DNA of 64,000 nt, taken from positions 13,840 through 77,839 of the forward strand of contig DASTOM010000041.1 in the NCBI GenBank assembly GCA_035762545.1. The letters run 5' to 3'. Of this stretch, positions 44,824 to 53,322 are shown one piece after another. Below the pieces are notes generated by a model. The model saw only the letters and a program-made list of their open reading frames with translations. It had not been told where the DNA came from and searched no databases. The stretch comes from JANQRA01 sp035762545. Its GTDB lineage: Bacteria; Actinomycetota; Acidimicrobiia; Spongiisociales; ZC4RG35. The number at the start of each line of letters is the position of its first letter. The stretch's first letter is position 1. The position numbers and the translations under genes were made by a program.

Positions 44824-44835
44824 TTGTCTATACAA
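44824..44835. promoter_or_regulatory. HutC-type operator candidate between Gfo/Idh and pirin genes
   Basis: TTGTCTATACAA contains GTCTATAC, matching GTnTAnAC, and differs by one base from the site at 29471. It lies 19 bases upstream of the reverse-strand dehydrogenase gene and 53 bases upstream of the forward pirin gene, so it could control one or both. Confidence 0.6.
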
Positions 44836-44888
44836 CTTATCAGGTCGGGTGTTCGCCCGGCACGGGAACACGGGTCGGAGGCGAGTTG

Positions 44889-45917
44889 TTGAATGGCACC
44901 GTGAGCGCCATCGCAGATCTCGTCCAACTCGGGTTTCCATGGGACGGGTACGACCCGTTCCTGTTCACCGTCCACCACGTCGACCACTACCCGGCCGGAA
45001 ACGATCGGCTCGGTCCCGTCGCAGACCTCGTGGGGCGCAACATCGGATCCGACTTCTCCTACCGAGACGGATGGAGCATGTACCACGGTGGCACCGTTCC
45101 TGGCTTCCCCCAGCATCCCCACCGGGGCTTCGAGACTGTGACGGTGGTGCGTCGGGGGTTCGTTGACCACTCCGATTCCCTGGGGGCCACTGCCCGATAT
45201 GGCGAGGGTGACGTCCAGTGGCTCACAACCGGGAGCGGGATCATGCACTCGGAGATGTTCCCCCTCCTCGATGCCGACGGTGACAACCCGCTGGAACTGT
45301 TCCAGATCTGGCTGAACCTTCCACCCGAGTCGAAGATGGTCGAGCCCTACTTCGGCATGCTTTGGAGCGAGGCCATTCCTTCCATCTCGCCGGCTGCCGG
45401 GGTGTCGATCGACGCCATTGCCGGAAGACTCGGCTCGTCCGTCCCGCCATCGCCTCCACCCGATTCCTGGGCGTCGCGGCCAGATACTGACTTCGCCATC
45501 TGGCTGATTCGACTCGGCCCGGGTGCTGTCTATGAGTTGCCCCCCGCTGAGGCGGTCGGCACCAACCGGACGCTGTACTGCTTCATGGGTGACGATCTCA
45601 CCATCGATGGGACTTCGATCTCTGCTGACGTGGGGGCGCGGCTTCGCGCCGGGTCCAAGGCGACACTCGAGAACCACGGGGCACCAGCCGAGTTCCTGAT
45701 GCTGCAGGGCCGTCCGATCGGTGCCCCGGTGTTCCAGATGGGCCCGTTCGTGATGAACTCGGCCGAAGAGTTGCGTCAGGCAGTCGACGACTACCGACGT
45801 ACCCAGTTCGGTGGTTGGCCCTGGTCCGGTCCCGATCCTGTTCATGCCCGGGAGGAGGGAAGGTTCGCCCTGCACGCGGATGGTCGGGTGGAACACCGCG
45901 ATCGGGAACAGGTCTAG
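44889..45917 (+). CDS. Pirin-family bicupin protein
   Basis: Protein of about 342 residues from TTG 44889; GGAGG lies seven bases upstream (the frame itself is open much further back). The pirin block FPQHPHRGFETVTVV with GSGIMHSEMF gives the three His and Glu of the metal site; the C-terminal cupin (PIGAPVFQMGPFVMNS) is conserved. Some pirins are quercetin dioxygenases or redox-sensing regulators; the role here is unknown. Its end overlaps the convergent membrane gene by four bases. Confidence 0.82.
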   Translation: MNGTVSAIADLVQLGFPWDGYDPFLFTVHHVDHYPAGNDRLGPVADLVGRNIGSDFSYRDGWSMYHGGTVPGFPQHPHRGFETVTVVRRGFVDHSDSLGATARYGEGDVQWLTTGSGIMHSEMFPLLDADGDNPLELFQIWLNLPPESKMVEPYFGMLWSEAIPSISPAAGVSIDAIAGRLGSSVPPSPPPDSWASRPDTDFAIWLIRLGPGAVYELPPAEAVGTNRTLYCFMGDDLTIDGTSISADVGARLRAGSKATLENHGAPAEFLMLQGRPIGAPVFQMGPFVMNSAEELRQAVDDYRRTQFGGWPWSGPDPVHAREEGRFALHADGRVEHRDREQV

Positions 45918-46348
45918 GAGCCGAGCACCATCCCGGTGAGGGCACCGAGCCAGAGGAGGCTCTCCACGCCGAGGAGTCGATTGAGCCGTTGCCCGGCCAC
46001 TGTTGCCGCGACCCGATCTCCTGAAGTCACGGCGGCCTCGAGGCGTTTGGAAACGGGCCTTGCAAAGACCGCTCCGATCACGATGGTTGCCACTACCAAT
46101 GTGGCCCCGATCCACACCCCGTATCCGACCGTCGATGCGTCGACGGCAAATGCCAGTCCCATGCCGGCGAGCAAGGTTCCCAGCCCGGTTACCTGACCAA
46201 CTCGCTCGGCTCGCTGCAGTCTTCCGAGGAAAGGTCCTGGCGCGGTTTCGCCTCTGATCGAAGCCTTGATGTCAGCCGGCACCAGCAGTTTGTGGCCGAA
46301 CCAGGCGGCGGCCAGCGCTATGTGGAGGACGGTGAGGGCGACGACCAT
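45914..46348 (-). CDS. Four-span membrane protein (144 aa)
   Basis: Integral membrane protein of 144 residues with four hydrophobic segments (about 1-22, 50-68, 75-95, 122-143) and a charged loop GRLQRAERVGQ between the first two. The profile resembles DUF2269/CopD-like small membrane proteins. The start is GTG-free ATG 46348, 26 bases from the divergent zinc-finger gene. No pathway link is visible. Confidence 0.7.
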   Translation of the reverse strand: MVVALTVLHIALAAAWFGHKLLVPADIKASIRGETAPGPFLGRLQRAERVGQVTGLGTLLAGMGLAFAVDASTVGYGVWIGATLVVATIVIGAVFARPVSKRLEAAVTSGDRVAATVAGQRLNRLLGVESLLWLGALTGMVLGS

Positions 46349-46374
46349 CGGGTTGACGACTCTACGCTCGGCAT

Positions 46375-46716
46375 GTGGTCGACGCCCAGAAAGTCAGGGA
46401 GGAGCTCTCCCAGAGGAGGGTCGAGCTCGAGTCGGAGCTGGGACGGCTCACCGAGCCACCAGAGGAGGGGGCGTCTGTCGGTTTCGGGAAGAGGGTGGGC
46501 GACGGGACCACCGAGGCTGTCGAGCGTCTGGCCACGACCGCAACGGCCCGATCGATCGCCGCCTCCATCGCCGACGTCGATCGTGCCCTGGCCCGTCTCG
46601 ACGAAGGCACCTACGGAATGTGTGAGGTCTGCGGACTGGAGATTCCCGCAGCAAGAATCGAGGCTCTCCCAGCCACCACCAGATGTGTGACCTGCGCTTC
46701 GGGTACGACTCTCTGA
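46375..46716 (+). CDS. DksA/TraR-type C4 zinc-finger protein
   Basis: Protein of 113 residues from GTG 46375. A coiled-coil N-terminal part (VREELSQRRVELESELGRL, then ATARSIAASIADVDRALARL) is followed by the zinc finger YGMCEVCGLEIPAARIEALPATTRCVTC (four Cys; split here as CEVC and CVTC). This is the actinobacterial form of the RNA-polymerase secondary-channel binders related to DksA; the role in the stringent response is not certain for these. Confidence 0.83.
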   Translation: MVDAQKVREELSQRRVELESELGRLTEPPEEGASVGFGKRVGDGTTEAVERLATTATARSIAASIADVDRALARLDEGTYGMCEVCGLEIPAARIEALPATTRCVTCASGTTL

Positions 46717-46831
46717 TCCCGCGCTCGCGGGGTACCGCCTCGTCGGGGCGGGCCCCTGGCAGAATTCGCCCATCAGTTTCCTGAGTGCCGCCCGCCGGCT
46801 CGCCGAGGCCACACCTGAGTCACGCAATCGT

Positions 46832-48085
46832 GTGGTGGACCTGATCAGGGTCCTGTCCATCCTCGTCGTCGTCTTCGGGCACTGGCTGATGGCGGCGATC
46901 ACATTCGAGGACGGCGAGATCGTCCCCGGGCATCTCTTGGAGCTCGCAGAATGGACCCATCCCCTCACCTGGGTGTTCCAGGTGATGCCGTTGTTCTTCT
47001 TCGTGGGCGGCTATTCCAACGCCCTCTCCTGGAGGTCGGCGCGCCGCCGGGGTGAGGGCTACGGAGGTTGGCTCCGGGCCCGTTTGCGGCGGCTTGCGCT
47101 GCCCGTCGTCCCATTGCTCCTGATCTGGACTGTTGGTGGATGGGTCGGGCTCCGGCTCGGGCTCGATTGGGAAGTTCTCCAGCTGGCGTCGCGGGTGGCC
47201 CTGGTTCCCACCTGGTTCCTCGCAGCGTATGTAGTGATCGTCACCCTGGCGCCGCCGGCGCTGGCACTCTGGGAAAAGACGGGCTGGTGGTCGATCGTCA
47301 CCGGAACTGCACTCGCTGGTCTGGCTGATCTGCTGTCGATCGGTGGTGACGTGGTGTGGGTCGGTTTCGCCAACTACGTCCTGGTGTGGGGCACGGTCCA
47401 TCAGCTCGGCTACGCATGGGTCGACGGGTCACTGGCGACGATGCGGCGCCGGGTCGCCCTGACGGCGATTGGTCTCGGTGGCCTACTGGCCCTGGTTTGG
47501 CTGGGCCCATATCCCGTGGCCATGGTCGGTCTGGACACCGCCGAGGTGACCAACTCATACCCGCCCCGCGTCACGCTCGTATTCCTGGGGATGTTCCAGG
47601 CGGGTGTCGTCCTGTTGGTCGAACGCTTGCTCCAGCGCTGGATGATGAATAGGACCGCCTGGACGGCCGTGGTCGTGGTGAGCTCCCGCATCATGACTCT
47701 CTACCTGTGGCACCTGACCGCGATGGTGCTGGTCATCGGGCTCGGGCTGGTGGTCGACGGATGGGGCTTTGGCTTGGAACCGCTCGGCTCTCAGTGGTGG
47801 TGGACCAGACCGGTTTGGTTCCTGGTCGTGCTGGTTCCCACCCTCGTCCTGGTTGCGATCTTCGGTAGGTATGAGCGTCCCGAGGTCGACGACAGACCGA
47901 CCCCGGCCTGGTGGCGTCCGGTCCTTGCCGTGGTGTTGATCTGCGCCGGTCTCGGCTTCCTGGCGGCGATAGGCATCGCCGACGAAGACGGTCTGAATGG
48001 TCTCGTCCTCTTCCTACCGATCATCGGAGTGATCGTCGGCGGTGTGTCACGGTTCCCGGGGGAGAGGTCGAATCACTCCCCTTAG
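46832..48085 (+). CDS. Acyltransferase 3 family membrane protein
   Basis: Polytopic protein of 417 residues from GTG 46832, with about ten hydrophobic spans and the OafA-like opening RVLSILVVVFGHW, then MPLFFFVGGYSNA and WLRARLRRL. Family members transfer acyl groups onto cell-surface sugars or glycolipids. Coding-like sequence continues in frame upstream (FLSAARRLAEATPESRNR), matching the usual N terminus of relatives, but no ATG, GTG or TTG is found there, so the true start may be an unusual codon near 46772-46781. Confidence 0.82.
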   Translation: MVDLIRVLSILVVVFGHWLMAAITFEDGEIVPGHLLELAEWTHPLTWVFQVMPLFFFVGGYSNALSWRSARRRGEGYGGWLRARLRRLALPVVPLLLIWTVGGWVGLRLGLDWEVLQLASRVALVPTWFLAAYVVIVTLAPPALALWEKTGWWSIVTGTALAGLADLLSIGGDVVWVGFANYVLVWGTVHQLGYAWVDGSLATMRRRVALTAIGLGGLLALVWLGPYPVAMVGLDTAEVTNSYPPRVTLVFLGMFQAGVVLLVERLLQRWMMNRTAWTAVVVVSSRIMTLYLWHLTAMVLVIGLGLVVDGWGFGLEPLGSQWWWTRPVWFLVVLVPTLVLVAIFGRYERPEVDDRPTPAWWRPVLAVVLICAGLGFLAAIGIADEDGLNGLVLFLPIIGVIVGGVSRFPGERSNHSP

Positions 48086-48087
48086 GA

Positions 48088-48468
48088 TCAGGTGTACTTG
48101 GCGACCTTGCCGTCGTCAGGCAGAACTGCGCTGATGATCCAGCCGACGACTGCAACGACGATCGCCGCCAGGAACGTGTCCCAGAAGAACCCGTCCGAGG
48201 TCAGCCCCAGGTCCCACACCCCGGAGAGCCAGACCGCGAACTGGAGCACCAGGGCATTGACGACGAGGAGAAAGAGCCCCAGGGTCAAGACGACGATCGG
48301 GAGACTGAGCAGTCTGAGGATCGGTTTCACGATCGCGTTGGACAGCCCCACGATCAGAGCGCAGATGAGGAACTGCCACCACGTACCGGAGAAGTCGAAC
48401 CCGTCGATCATCCAGGTCGCCACCCAAAGGGCAGCTGCTGTCCCAGCCAGACTGATCAAGAACGCCAT
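48088..48468 (-). CDS. Phage-holin-like/YvlD family membrane protein
   Basis: Protein of 126 residues with four hydrophobic segments and the family pattern GLSNAIVKPILRLLSLPIVVLTLGLFLLVVNALVL region (about 40-75). This is the YvlD (DUF360) family, found widely outside phages, role unknown. It converges with the acyltransferase gene, two bases apart. Confidence 0.83.
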   Translation of the reverse strand: MAFLISLAGTAAALWVATWMIDGFDFSGTWWQFLICALIVGLSNAIVKPILRLLSLPIVVLTLGLFLLVVNALVLQFAVWLSGVWDLGLTSDGFFWDTFLAAIVVAVVGWIISAVLPDDGKVAKYT

Positions 48469-48505
48469 TGGGTCAATCTATCCAATGAGCCGACACCGTG
48501 TCGGA

Positions 48506-48943
48506 TCAATCGGGGACACTTGCGATCGCCTGCAGCTCGAGGACGAGCCTGGGGTCGGTGGCCAGACGTACCACCTCCACCGAGGTGCTGGTGGCCCGGT
48601 GCTCGCCGAGGTATTCCGCCATGACCCGGTTGATTGCATCCTGATTGCGCTCCTGGTCCACCATGAATCGGACCATTTGGACGATGTCGGTCAAACCGGC
48701 GCCCGCGGCCTCGAGGACTCGCTTCAGGTTGTCCATCGCCATGACCGCCTGTTCCCCGGGGTCTCCCGGGATCGCATCGAACTCGTCGGGTACGTGTGGA
48801 TGTGAGTGGTAGACGGGGGCGGCGGTCACTCCTGAGACGTACACAGTCGAGCCCCCCGTGACCTTGATCGCAGGCGTATAAGGCATGTTCCACCGGGGGT
48901 CGTTGTCCTCGGTGTGAATGTGTTCGACTCTGTACTCGGTCAC
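48506..48943 (-). CDS. RidA-family protein
   Basis: Soluble protein of 145 residues from GTG 48943 (AAAGGGA upstream; a longer frame is an artefact). The RidA/YjgF pattern is seen in MPYTPAIKVTGGSTVYVSGVT, GEQAVMAMDNLKRVLEAAGAGLTDIVQMVRFM and STSVEVVRL. Relatives hydrolyse reactive enamine/imine intermediates or act in specific catabolic pathways. It is divergent from the Liv-type binding-protein gene and may serve that pathway. Confidence 0.85.
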   Translation of the reverse strand: MTEYRVEHIHTEDNDPRWNMPYTPAIKVTGGSTVYVSGVTAAPVYHSHPHVPDEFDAIPGDPGEQAVMAMDNLKRVLEAAGAGLTDIVQMVRFMVDQERNQDAINRVMAEYLGEHRATSTSVEVVRLATDPRLVLELQAIASVPD

Positions 48944-49064
48944 GATGTCCCTTTCGACGATGCGGGCGAAGATAACGAATACTGCAAGCGAACAACCGCT
49001 GCGTCTCCCGATCGCACTGCGAGCAGGGAATGGGCGTAAGTGAGACTGCGCGAGACGATCGTCT

Positions 49065-49087
49065 TGTGTAGTGTCGCTGAACAGTTG
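49065..49087 (+). promoter_or_regulatory. Promoter/operator before the Liv operon, shared with 57073
   Basis: TGTGTAGTGTC (49065-49075) contains TAGTGT, placed like a -10 box, followed by TCGCTG-AA-CAGTTG (49074-49087), an imperfect 6-2-6 inverted repeat over the expected transcription start. The same eleven bases and a perfect version of the repeat precede the gene at 57092. ATG 49129 has a separate ribosome site, so this transcript has a leader of about 50 bases. Confidence 0.6.
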
Positions 49088-49128
49088 CACCGGCAACCAG
49101 GCAAACCATTCTGTGAGGAGGATGACAG

Positions 49129-50478
49129 ATGAGACGCCACCCGGCATGGAAGTATCTCGCCGTTCTCACCGTTCTGACGCTGCTGGTGGCAGCGTGTGGC
49201 GGTGGCGACGGCGGCTCCGACACGACAGCTGACAGTGGGACTGAAGAGCCCACCGACACCACCGCACCTGCGACCGACACCACCGAGCCGATGACCGACA
49301 CCACCGCGGGTGGAGAAGCGAGCGGTGACCCAATCCGGATCGGGGGGACTCTTGCCCTCACCGGCTTCCTGGCTCCGACGGCTGCCATTCATCAGGCCGT
49401 GGGTGAGGTTTTCGTGGATCGGATCAACGAACAAGGTGGTCTGCTGGGCCGCCCCGTCGAATGGGTGCTGCTCGACGATGAGTCGGCCCCGGACACATCA
49501 GCCGCCCTTTACGAGCGTCTGATCACCGAGGACGAGGTCGACCTGGTCATCGGCCCCTATGGGACGGGCAACATCACCGCCGCCATGGCGGTTGCCGAGC
49601 GCTATGGCTATGTGTTCCCCCACCACACCGCAAGTCTCACCTACGCCTACAACTACGCATGTCACTTCAGTTCGTGGTCGACCGGCCTGCACCCCAACAT
49701 CACCAACCCGAACCTCGTTTACGACGCTATCGAGAGCAGTGGCAACACCCCAGAGACCATCGGATTCGTGATCAACGAGTTCCCGGGAACGATGTTCATC
49801 GCCTACGGCCAGGACGGCACTGACGAAGGTGGCGCGGTGACCGAGGCCGAGAAGCGGGGATACGAAGTCGTGCTGGACATCCAGTTCCCGACCGCGATCA
49901 CCGACTGGGGCCAGGTTGCCGACCAGGTTGCAGCTGCCGACCCGGACTTCCTGTATATCGGAGGCCTGGGCGTCAACGCGGCAGACCTGATCACCGCCAT
50001 GAACGCCATCGATTACAGCCCGAGGGGGATGTTCACTCAGTGGGATGCCCCGGGACCGCTGCTGGCCACAGAAGGCTCTGATGGGATCATGTCAGTGACC
50101 ATCTTCGAGCAGCACCCACCGTTCATCGACGATCCTGAGGTCGTCGAGGTGGCCACGGAGATCAATCAGGCACTTGCCGACGCCGGGATCCCGTTCACCG
50201 ACGTGGAGACTCAGGCGGCGGCGTCGTGGACGGCTTGGGAATATCTGCAGCAGGCGGCCGAGGGTGCCGGCAGCCTCGACCAACAGGCGATGTGTGACTA
50301 TCTCCTCGAGAACGGGGCTGACACCCTGTTCCACGGTGAGATCGAGTTCTATCCCGAGGAACAGAACTACTACGTCGACCTGTCCAAGATCAAGCAGATC
50401 CAGGATGGGGGCTGGTACGTGGTGTACCCGGCCGAGTTCGCGGCGCCCGACCGCTCGGTCGTCTACCCCATCGAATAA
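49129..50478 (+). CDS. Branched-chain amino acid/amide-type binding lipoprotein
   Basis: Lipoprotein of 449 residues: lipobox VAAC with Cys at 23, then a long Thr/Asp-rich linker with repeats of the TDTT kind (about 30-62), typical of Acidimicrobiia-like actinobacteria. The LivJ/AmiC-fold domain starts IRIGGTLALTGFLAPTAAIH, with GGLLGRPVEWVLLDDES, VIGPYGTGNITAAMAV and QAAASWTAWEYLQQA. AGGAGGAT precedes the ATG. Ligands of relatives include amino acids, amides, urea and aromatic acids; unknown here. Confidence 0.87.
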   Translation: MRRHPAWKYLAVLTVLTLLVAACGGGDGGSDTTADSGTEEPTDTTAPATDTTEPMTDTTAGGEASGDPIRIGGTLALTGFLAPTAAIHQAVGEVFVDRINEQGGLLGRPVEWVLLDDESAPDTSAALYERLITEDEVDLVIGPYGTGNITAAMAVAERYGYVFPHHTASLTYAYNYACHFSSWSTGLHPNITNPNLVYDAIESSGNTPETIGFVINEFPGTMFIAYGQDGTDEGGAVTEAEKRGYEVVLDIQFPTAITDWGQVADQVAAADPDFLYIGGLGVNAADLITAMNAIDYSPRGMFTQWDAPGPLLATEGSDGIMSVTIFEQHPPFIDDPEVVEVATEINQALADAGIPFTDVETQAAASWTAWEYLQQAAEGAGSLDQQAMCDYLLENGADTLFHGEIEFYPEEQNYYVDLSKIKQIQDGGWYVVYPAEFAAPDRSVVYPIE

Positions 50479-50488
50479 CAGTCCGAAT

Positions 50489-50522
50489 CGGGGGTCGGTC
50501 GTCTTGGGATGACCGGCCCCCG
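50489..50522 (+). promoter_or_regulatory. 12-bp hairpin after the Liv binding-protein gene
   Basis: CGGGGGTCGGTC (50489-50500) and GACCGGCCCCCG (50511-50522) pair with one G-T wobble around a 10-base loop, 10 bases after the binding-protein stop. No T-run follows. It is the third hairpin in this window placed between a binding-protein gene and the rest of its operon. Confidence 0.65.
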
Positions 50523-50558
50523 GTAGGGTCGGATTTGCCCCAGATCGAGGTTTAGAAC

Positions 50559-51431
50559 TTGGACCTACTCGCCCAGGGAATCGTCACGGGTGTGCTCATC
50601 GGTGGCCTGTACGCGCTGATGTCGTTGGGCGTCTCGCTGTCCTGGGGTGCTCTCAAGATCATCAACCTGGCCCACTTCTCGTTCATCCTCCTGAGCGCGT
50701 ACCTCGTCTACCAACTCACCATCACCTTCGGGCTCGACCCTCTCCTGATGATGCTGGTGGTCGTGCCGGTCTTCTTCGTCCTCGGCGTCCTGATTCAGAT
50801 GTTCTTCCACTGGGCCAAGGTGGACGAGTTCAAGTCCCTGATCGTCACATTCGGCATCTTCATAATCCTCCAAAGCCTGATGCAGACCTTCTGGAGTGCA
50901 GACTTCCGCCGAATCGGTTCGGAGTTGAACCCATACGAAGGCAACTCGCTCTTCATCGGCGACATCGCCCTGCAGATCCCGTCCCTCCTCGCCTTCATCG
51001 CCGCGCTCGGGATTGCAGTTGCGATGTCGTTCGTCCTCAGTCGCACCTACTTCGGTAGAGCCGTCCGAGCCGTGGCCCAGGATGCGGAGATGGCACGTGC
51101 CTATGGGGTCGATCCGAACCGGGTGGCAGTGCTGCTCTCCGGGCTCTCCGGTGCGTTCTCGGCGATGGCCGGAGTGTTCATCGCATTGGGCCAGGCGATA
51201 TATCCCGGACTGGCAGTCAGCTGGTTCGGCGTGGTCTTCTCGGTTGTGATCCTCGGAGGTCTCGGGAACACTGTCGGCGCCCTGACCGCCGGGGTGATCG
51301 TGGGTGTGGCCGCCGGAGCGGCCGCTGTGATCTGGGGACCACTCGCCGCCCCGCTGGTGACATTCATCATCCTGATCGCTGCTCTGCTCTTCAGGCCCCA
51401 GGGCCTCCTCACTTCGAGGAGTGTGGCGTGA
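50559..51431 (+). CDS. Liv-type ABC permease (LivH)
   Basis: Permease of 290 residues from TTG 50559. The N terminus TGVLIGGLYALMSLGVSLSWG and GALKIINLAHFSFILLSAYL are diagnostic for LivH; the EAA-like loop RAVAQDAEMARAYGVDPNRV and the C-terminal TFIILIAALLFRPQGLL also fit. It forms a heterodimer with LivM, coupled by a GTGA overlap. Eight hydrophobic spans. Confidence 0.88.
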   Translation: MDLLAQGIVTGVLIGGLYALMSLGVSLSWGALKIINLAHFSFILLSAYLVYQLTITFGLDPLLMMLVVVPVFFVLGVLIQMFFHWAKVDEFKSLIVTFGIFIILQSLMQTFWSADFRRIGSELNPYEGNSLFIGDIALQIPSLLAFIAALGIAVAMSFVLSRTYFGRAVRAVAQDAEMARAYGVDPNRVAVLLSGLSGAFSAMAGVFIALGQAIYPGLAVSWFGVVFSVVILGGLGNTVGALTAGVIVGVAAGAAAVIWGPLAAPLVTFIILIAALLFRPQGLLTSRSVA

Positions 51432-52594
51432 TCTCGAGGGCTCGAGTCCTCATCGGTTTCCTCGCCGTGGCTGTCGTTCTGTTCTTCGTCCCTGGAATCC
51501 AGGAAGCTCTGGAGCTACCCCGCTTCTACGTGATCTTCCTGTTCACGACGTTTTTCTGGATCGCCCAGGCTTCGAGCTGGAACGTACTCACCGGGTTCAG
51601 CGGTTACTTCAGCTTCGGCCAGGGTGCCTGGTATGGGATCGGCGTCTACACCGTTGCCATCCTGACGGGAAAGCATGGGTGGTCGTTCATGACCGCGCTG
51701 CCGGTCGCGGGTCTGGCCGCATTGCTGGGAGGACTGGCGGTTGGTTTCGTGGCATTCAGGGTGAGACGTCTCAGTGGCGAGATCTTTGCTCTGACCACCC
51801 TTGCGATCGCATTCGTCCTGGCGTCCCTGGCCCGCATCACTACCGCCATCGACGGCGGGACCGGCATCTTCATGACCGGTACACCGATTCCCGAGTGGTT
51901 GGGGGAATACAACACGGCGATGTACCGGATGATGCTCGTCGCCATGCTGCTCACCGTGTTCACCGCATATCTGGTCCACGATTCGAGACTGGGATGGGGC
52001 CTCTTCTCGATACGGGACGACGAGCCGGTGGCCGGCGGGCTTGGAGTCCCCGTGTTCCGATACAAGATGACCGCACTCGGGATCAACGCCTTCTTTGCAG
52101 GATTGGTCGGGGGTGTCTGGTCCCTGCAACTGGGCTTCGTCACGATCGATGACGTCTTCAACATCAGAGTGCCGCTGTTCGTGATCCTGATGTCCGTTCT
52201 CGGCGGTCTGACCCACTGGATGGGGCCGGTCGTCGGTGCGGTGATCATCTACACGTTCTCCGACCGGCTCAACAGTGCCGGGCTGACCGATGTCAACCAG
52301 ATGATCGTGGGCGCTCTGCTGGTCGTGCTCGCCCTGGCCGTGCGGGAGGGTATCTACATCCGAATGCGAGAGCGATGGGTCACGACTCTCGTCACCTTCG
52401 GATTGGCGATGGCAGTGAGTTCGATCTTCGACCTGGCTCAGTCGCTCGTGACCGACTTCGCCTTCGCACTTCTGGCCACGATCCTGATGATGATGGTGCC
52501 CGATTCCGTCTGGCACCGGATCCGGAGACGTGGGGGAAGTGAGCCACCCGAGGCGTCGCCCAAGGTCGACCAACTCGCCGGTGCCGGGTCATGA
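51428..52594 (+). CDS. Liv-type ABC permease (LivM)
   Basis: Permease of 388 residues from GTG 51428. It has WNVLTGFSGYFSFGQGAWYGIGVY and FRVRRLSGEIFALTTLAIA, both LivM hallmarks, and the loop LFSIRDDEPVAGGLGVPVFRYKM that contacts the ATPases. The C terminus has one extra hydrophobic pair (FGLAMAVSSIFDLAQSL) and a Ser/Pro-rich tail not usual for LivM. ATGA overlap with the next gene. Confidence 0.87.
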   Translation: MISRARVLIGFLAVAVVLFFVPGIQEALELPRFYVIFLFTTFFWIAQASSWNVLTGFSGYFSFGQGAWYGIGVYTVAILTGKHGWSFMTALPVAGLAALLGGLAVGFVAFRVRRLSGEIFALTTLAIAFVLASLARITTAIDGGTGIFMTGTPIPEWLGEYNTAMYRMMLVAMLLTVFTAYLVHDSRLGWGLFSIRDDEPVAGGLGVPVFRYKMTALGINAFFAGLVGGVWSLQLGFVTIDDVFNIRVPLFVILMSVLGGLTHWMGPVVGAVIIYTFSDRLNSAGLTDVNQMIVGALLVVLALAVREGIYIRMRERWVTTLVTFGLAMAVSSIFDLAQSLVTDFAFALLATILMMMVPDSVWHRIRRRGGSEPPEASPKVDQLAGAGS

Positions 52595-53322
52595 GCCTCC
52601 TCGAAGTCGAAGGCGTCGGCAAGCGATTCGGAGGAGTGGTGGCGCTCGACGGGGTCTCCATGAGCATGAGCGAGGGCGAGGTCCTCGGCCTGGTCGGCCC
52701 CAACGGATCGGGCAAGTCGACCCTGATCAACATCCTGTCCGGTTTCTATCCGGCGGACAGCGGCACCCTCAGGTTTCGTGGTGAGGACATAAGCGGGTTC
52801 CCTCCCCATCGGATCGCCTCGATCGGAGTCGCCCGCACCTATCAGATACCTCGTCCTTTCGACACCATGACCCCGAGGGAGAACATCGCCGTCAGCTACA
52901 TGTTCGGACAGAGCAGGCATACCCTGGCCGAGGCTCAGGCGTCGGCCCAGGAGTGGCTCGAGTTCACCGGTCTCGCTGAAGTAGCCGACGCCGGCATCGG
53001 CGAGCTGACGCTCCACCAACTCAAGTTTCTCGAGTTGGCCCGTGCCCTCGCCACTCAGCCCAGCCTGCTCCTCCTCGACGAGGTCCTGGCCGGGCTCAAT
53101 CCCAGCGAGATCAACGCCTCCATCGAGATGATCCGGAGGATCCACGAACGGGGGATCACCATCCTGATCGTCGAGCACGTGGTGCGAGTTGTCATGGCTT
53201 TGTCGGATCGGCTGGTGGTTCTGAACCAGGGGCATGTGATCAGCGAGGGGGAGCCGGAGAAAGTCATGACCGATCCGGCGGTCGTCACCGCCTACCTGGG
53301 GGAGAAGCGTCCCGGTGCTTGA
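52591..53322 (+). CDS. Liv-type ABC ATPase (LivG)
   Basis: ATPase of 243 residues with Walker A GPNGSGKST, a signature that reads LTLHQLKFLEL in place of LSxGxQ, Walker B LLLLDEVLAGLN and switch His in IVEHVVRVV. Substitution of the signature serine and glycine (ELTLHQLK) is unusual; the second ATPase (LivF) has a normal one. ATGA overlap upstream and an eight-base overlap with livF downstream. Confidence 0.87.
   Translation: MSLLEVEGVGKRFGGVVALDGVSMSMSEGEVLGLVGPNGSGKSTLINILSGFYPADSGTLRFRGEDISGFPPHRIASIGVARTYQIPRPFDTMTPRENIAVSYMFGQSRHTLAEAQASAQEWLEFTGLAEVADAGIGELTLHQLKFLELARALATQPSLLLLDEVLAGLNPSEINASIEMIRRIHERGITILIVEHVVRVVMALSDRLVVLNQGHVISEGEPEKVMTDPAVVTAYLGEKRPGA

Noticed and set aside
44805..46115. 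In-frame extension upstream of the Gfo/Idh gene making an 834-residue protein
   Set aside because: The extension is antisense to the pirin gene and includes the operator; ATG 44804 has a strong ribosome site.
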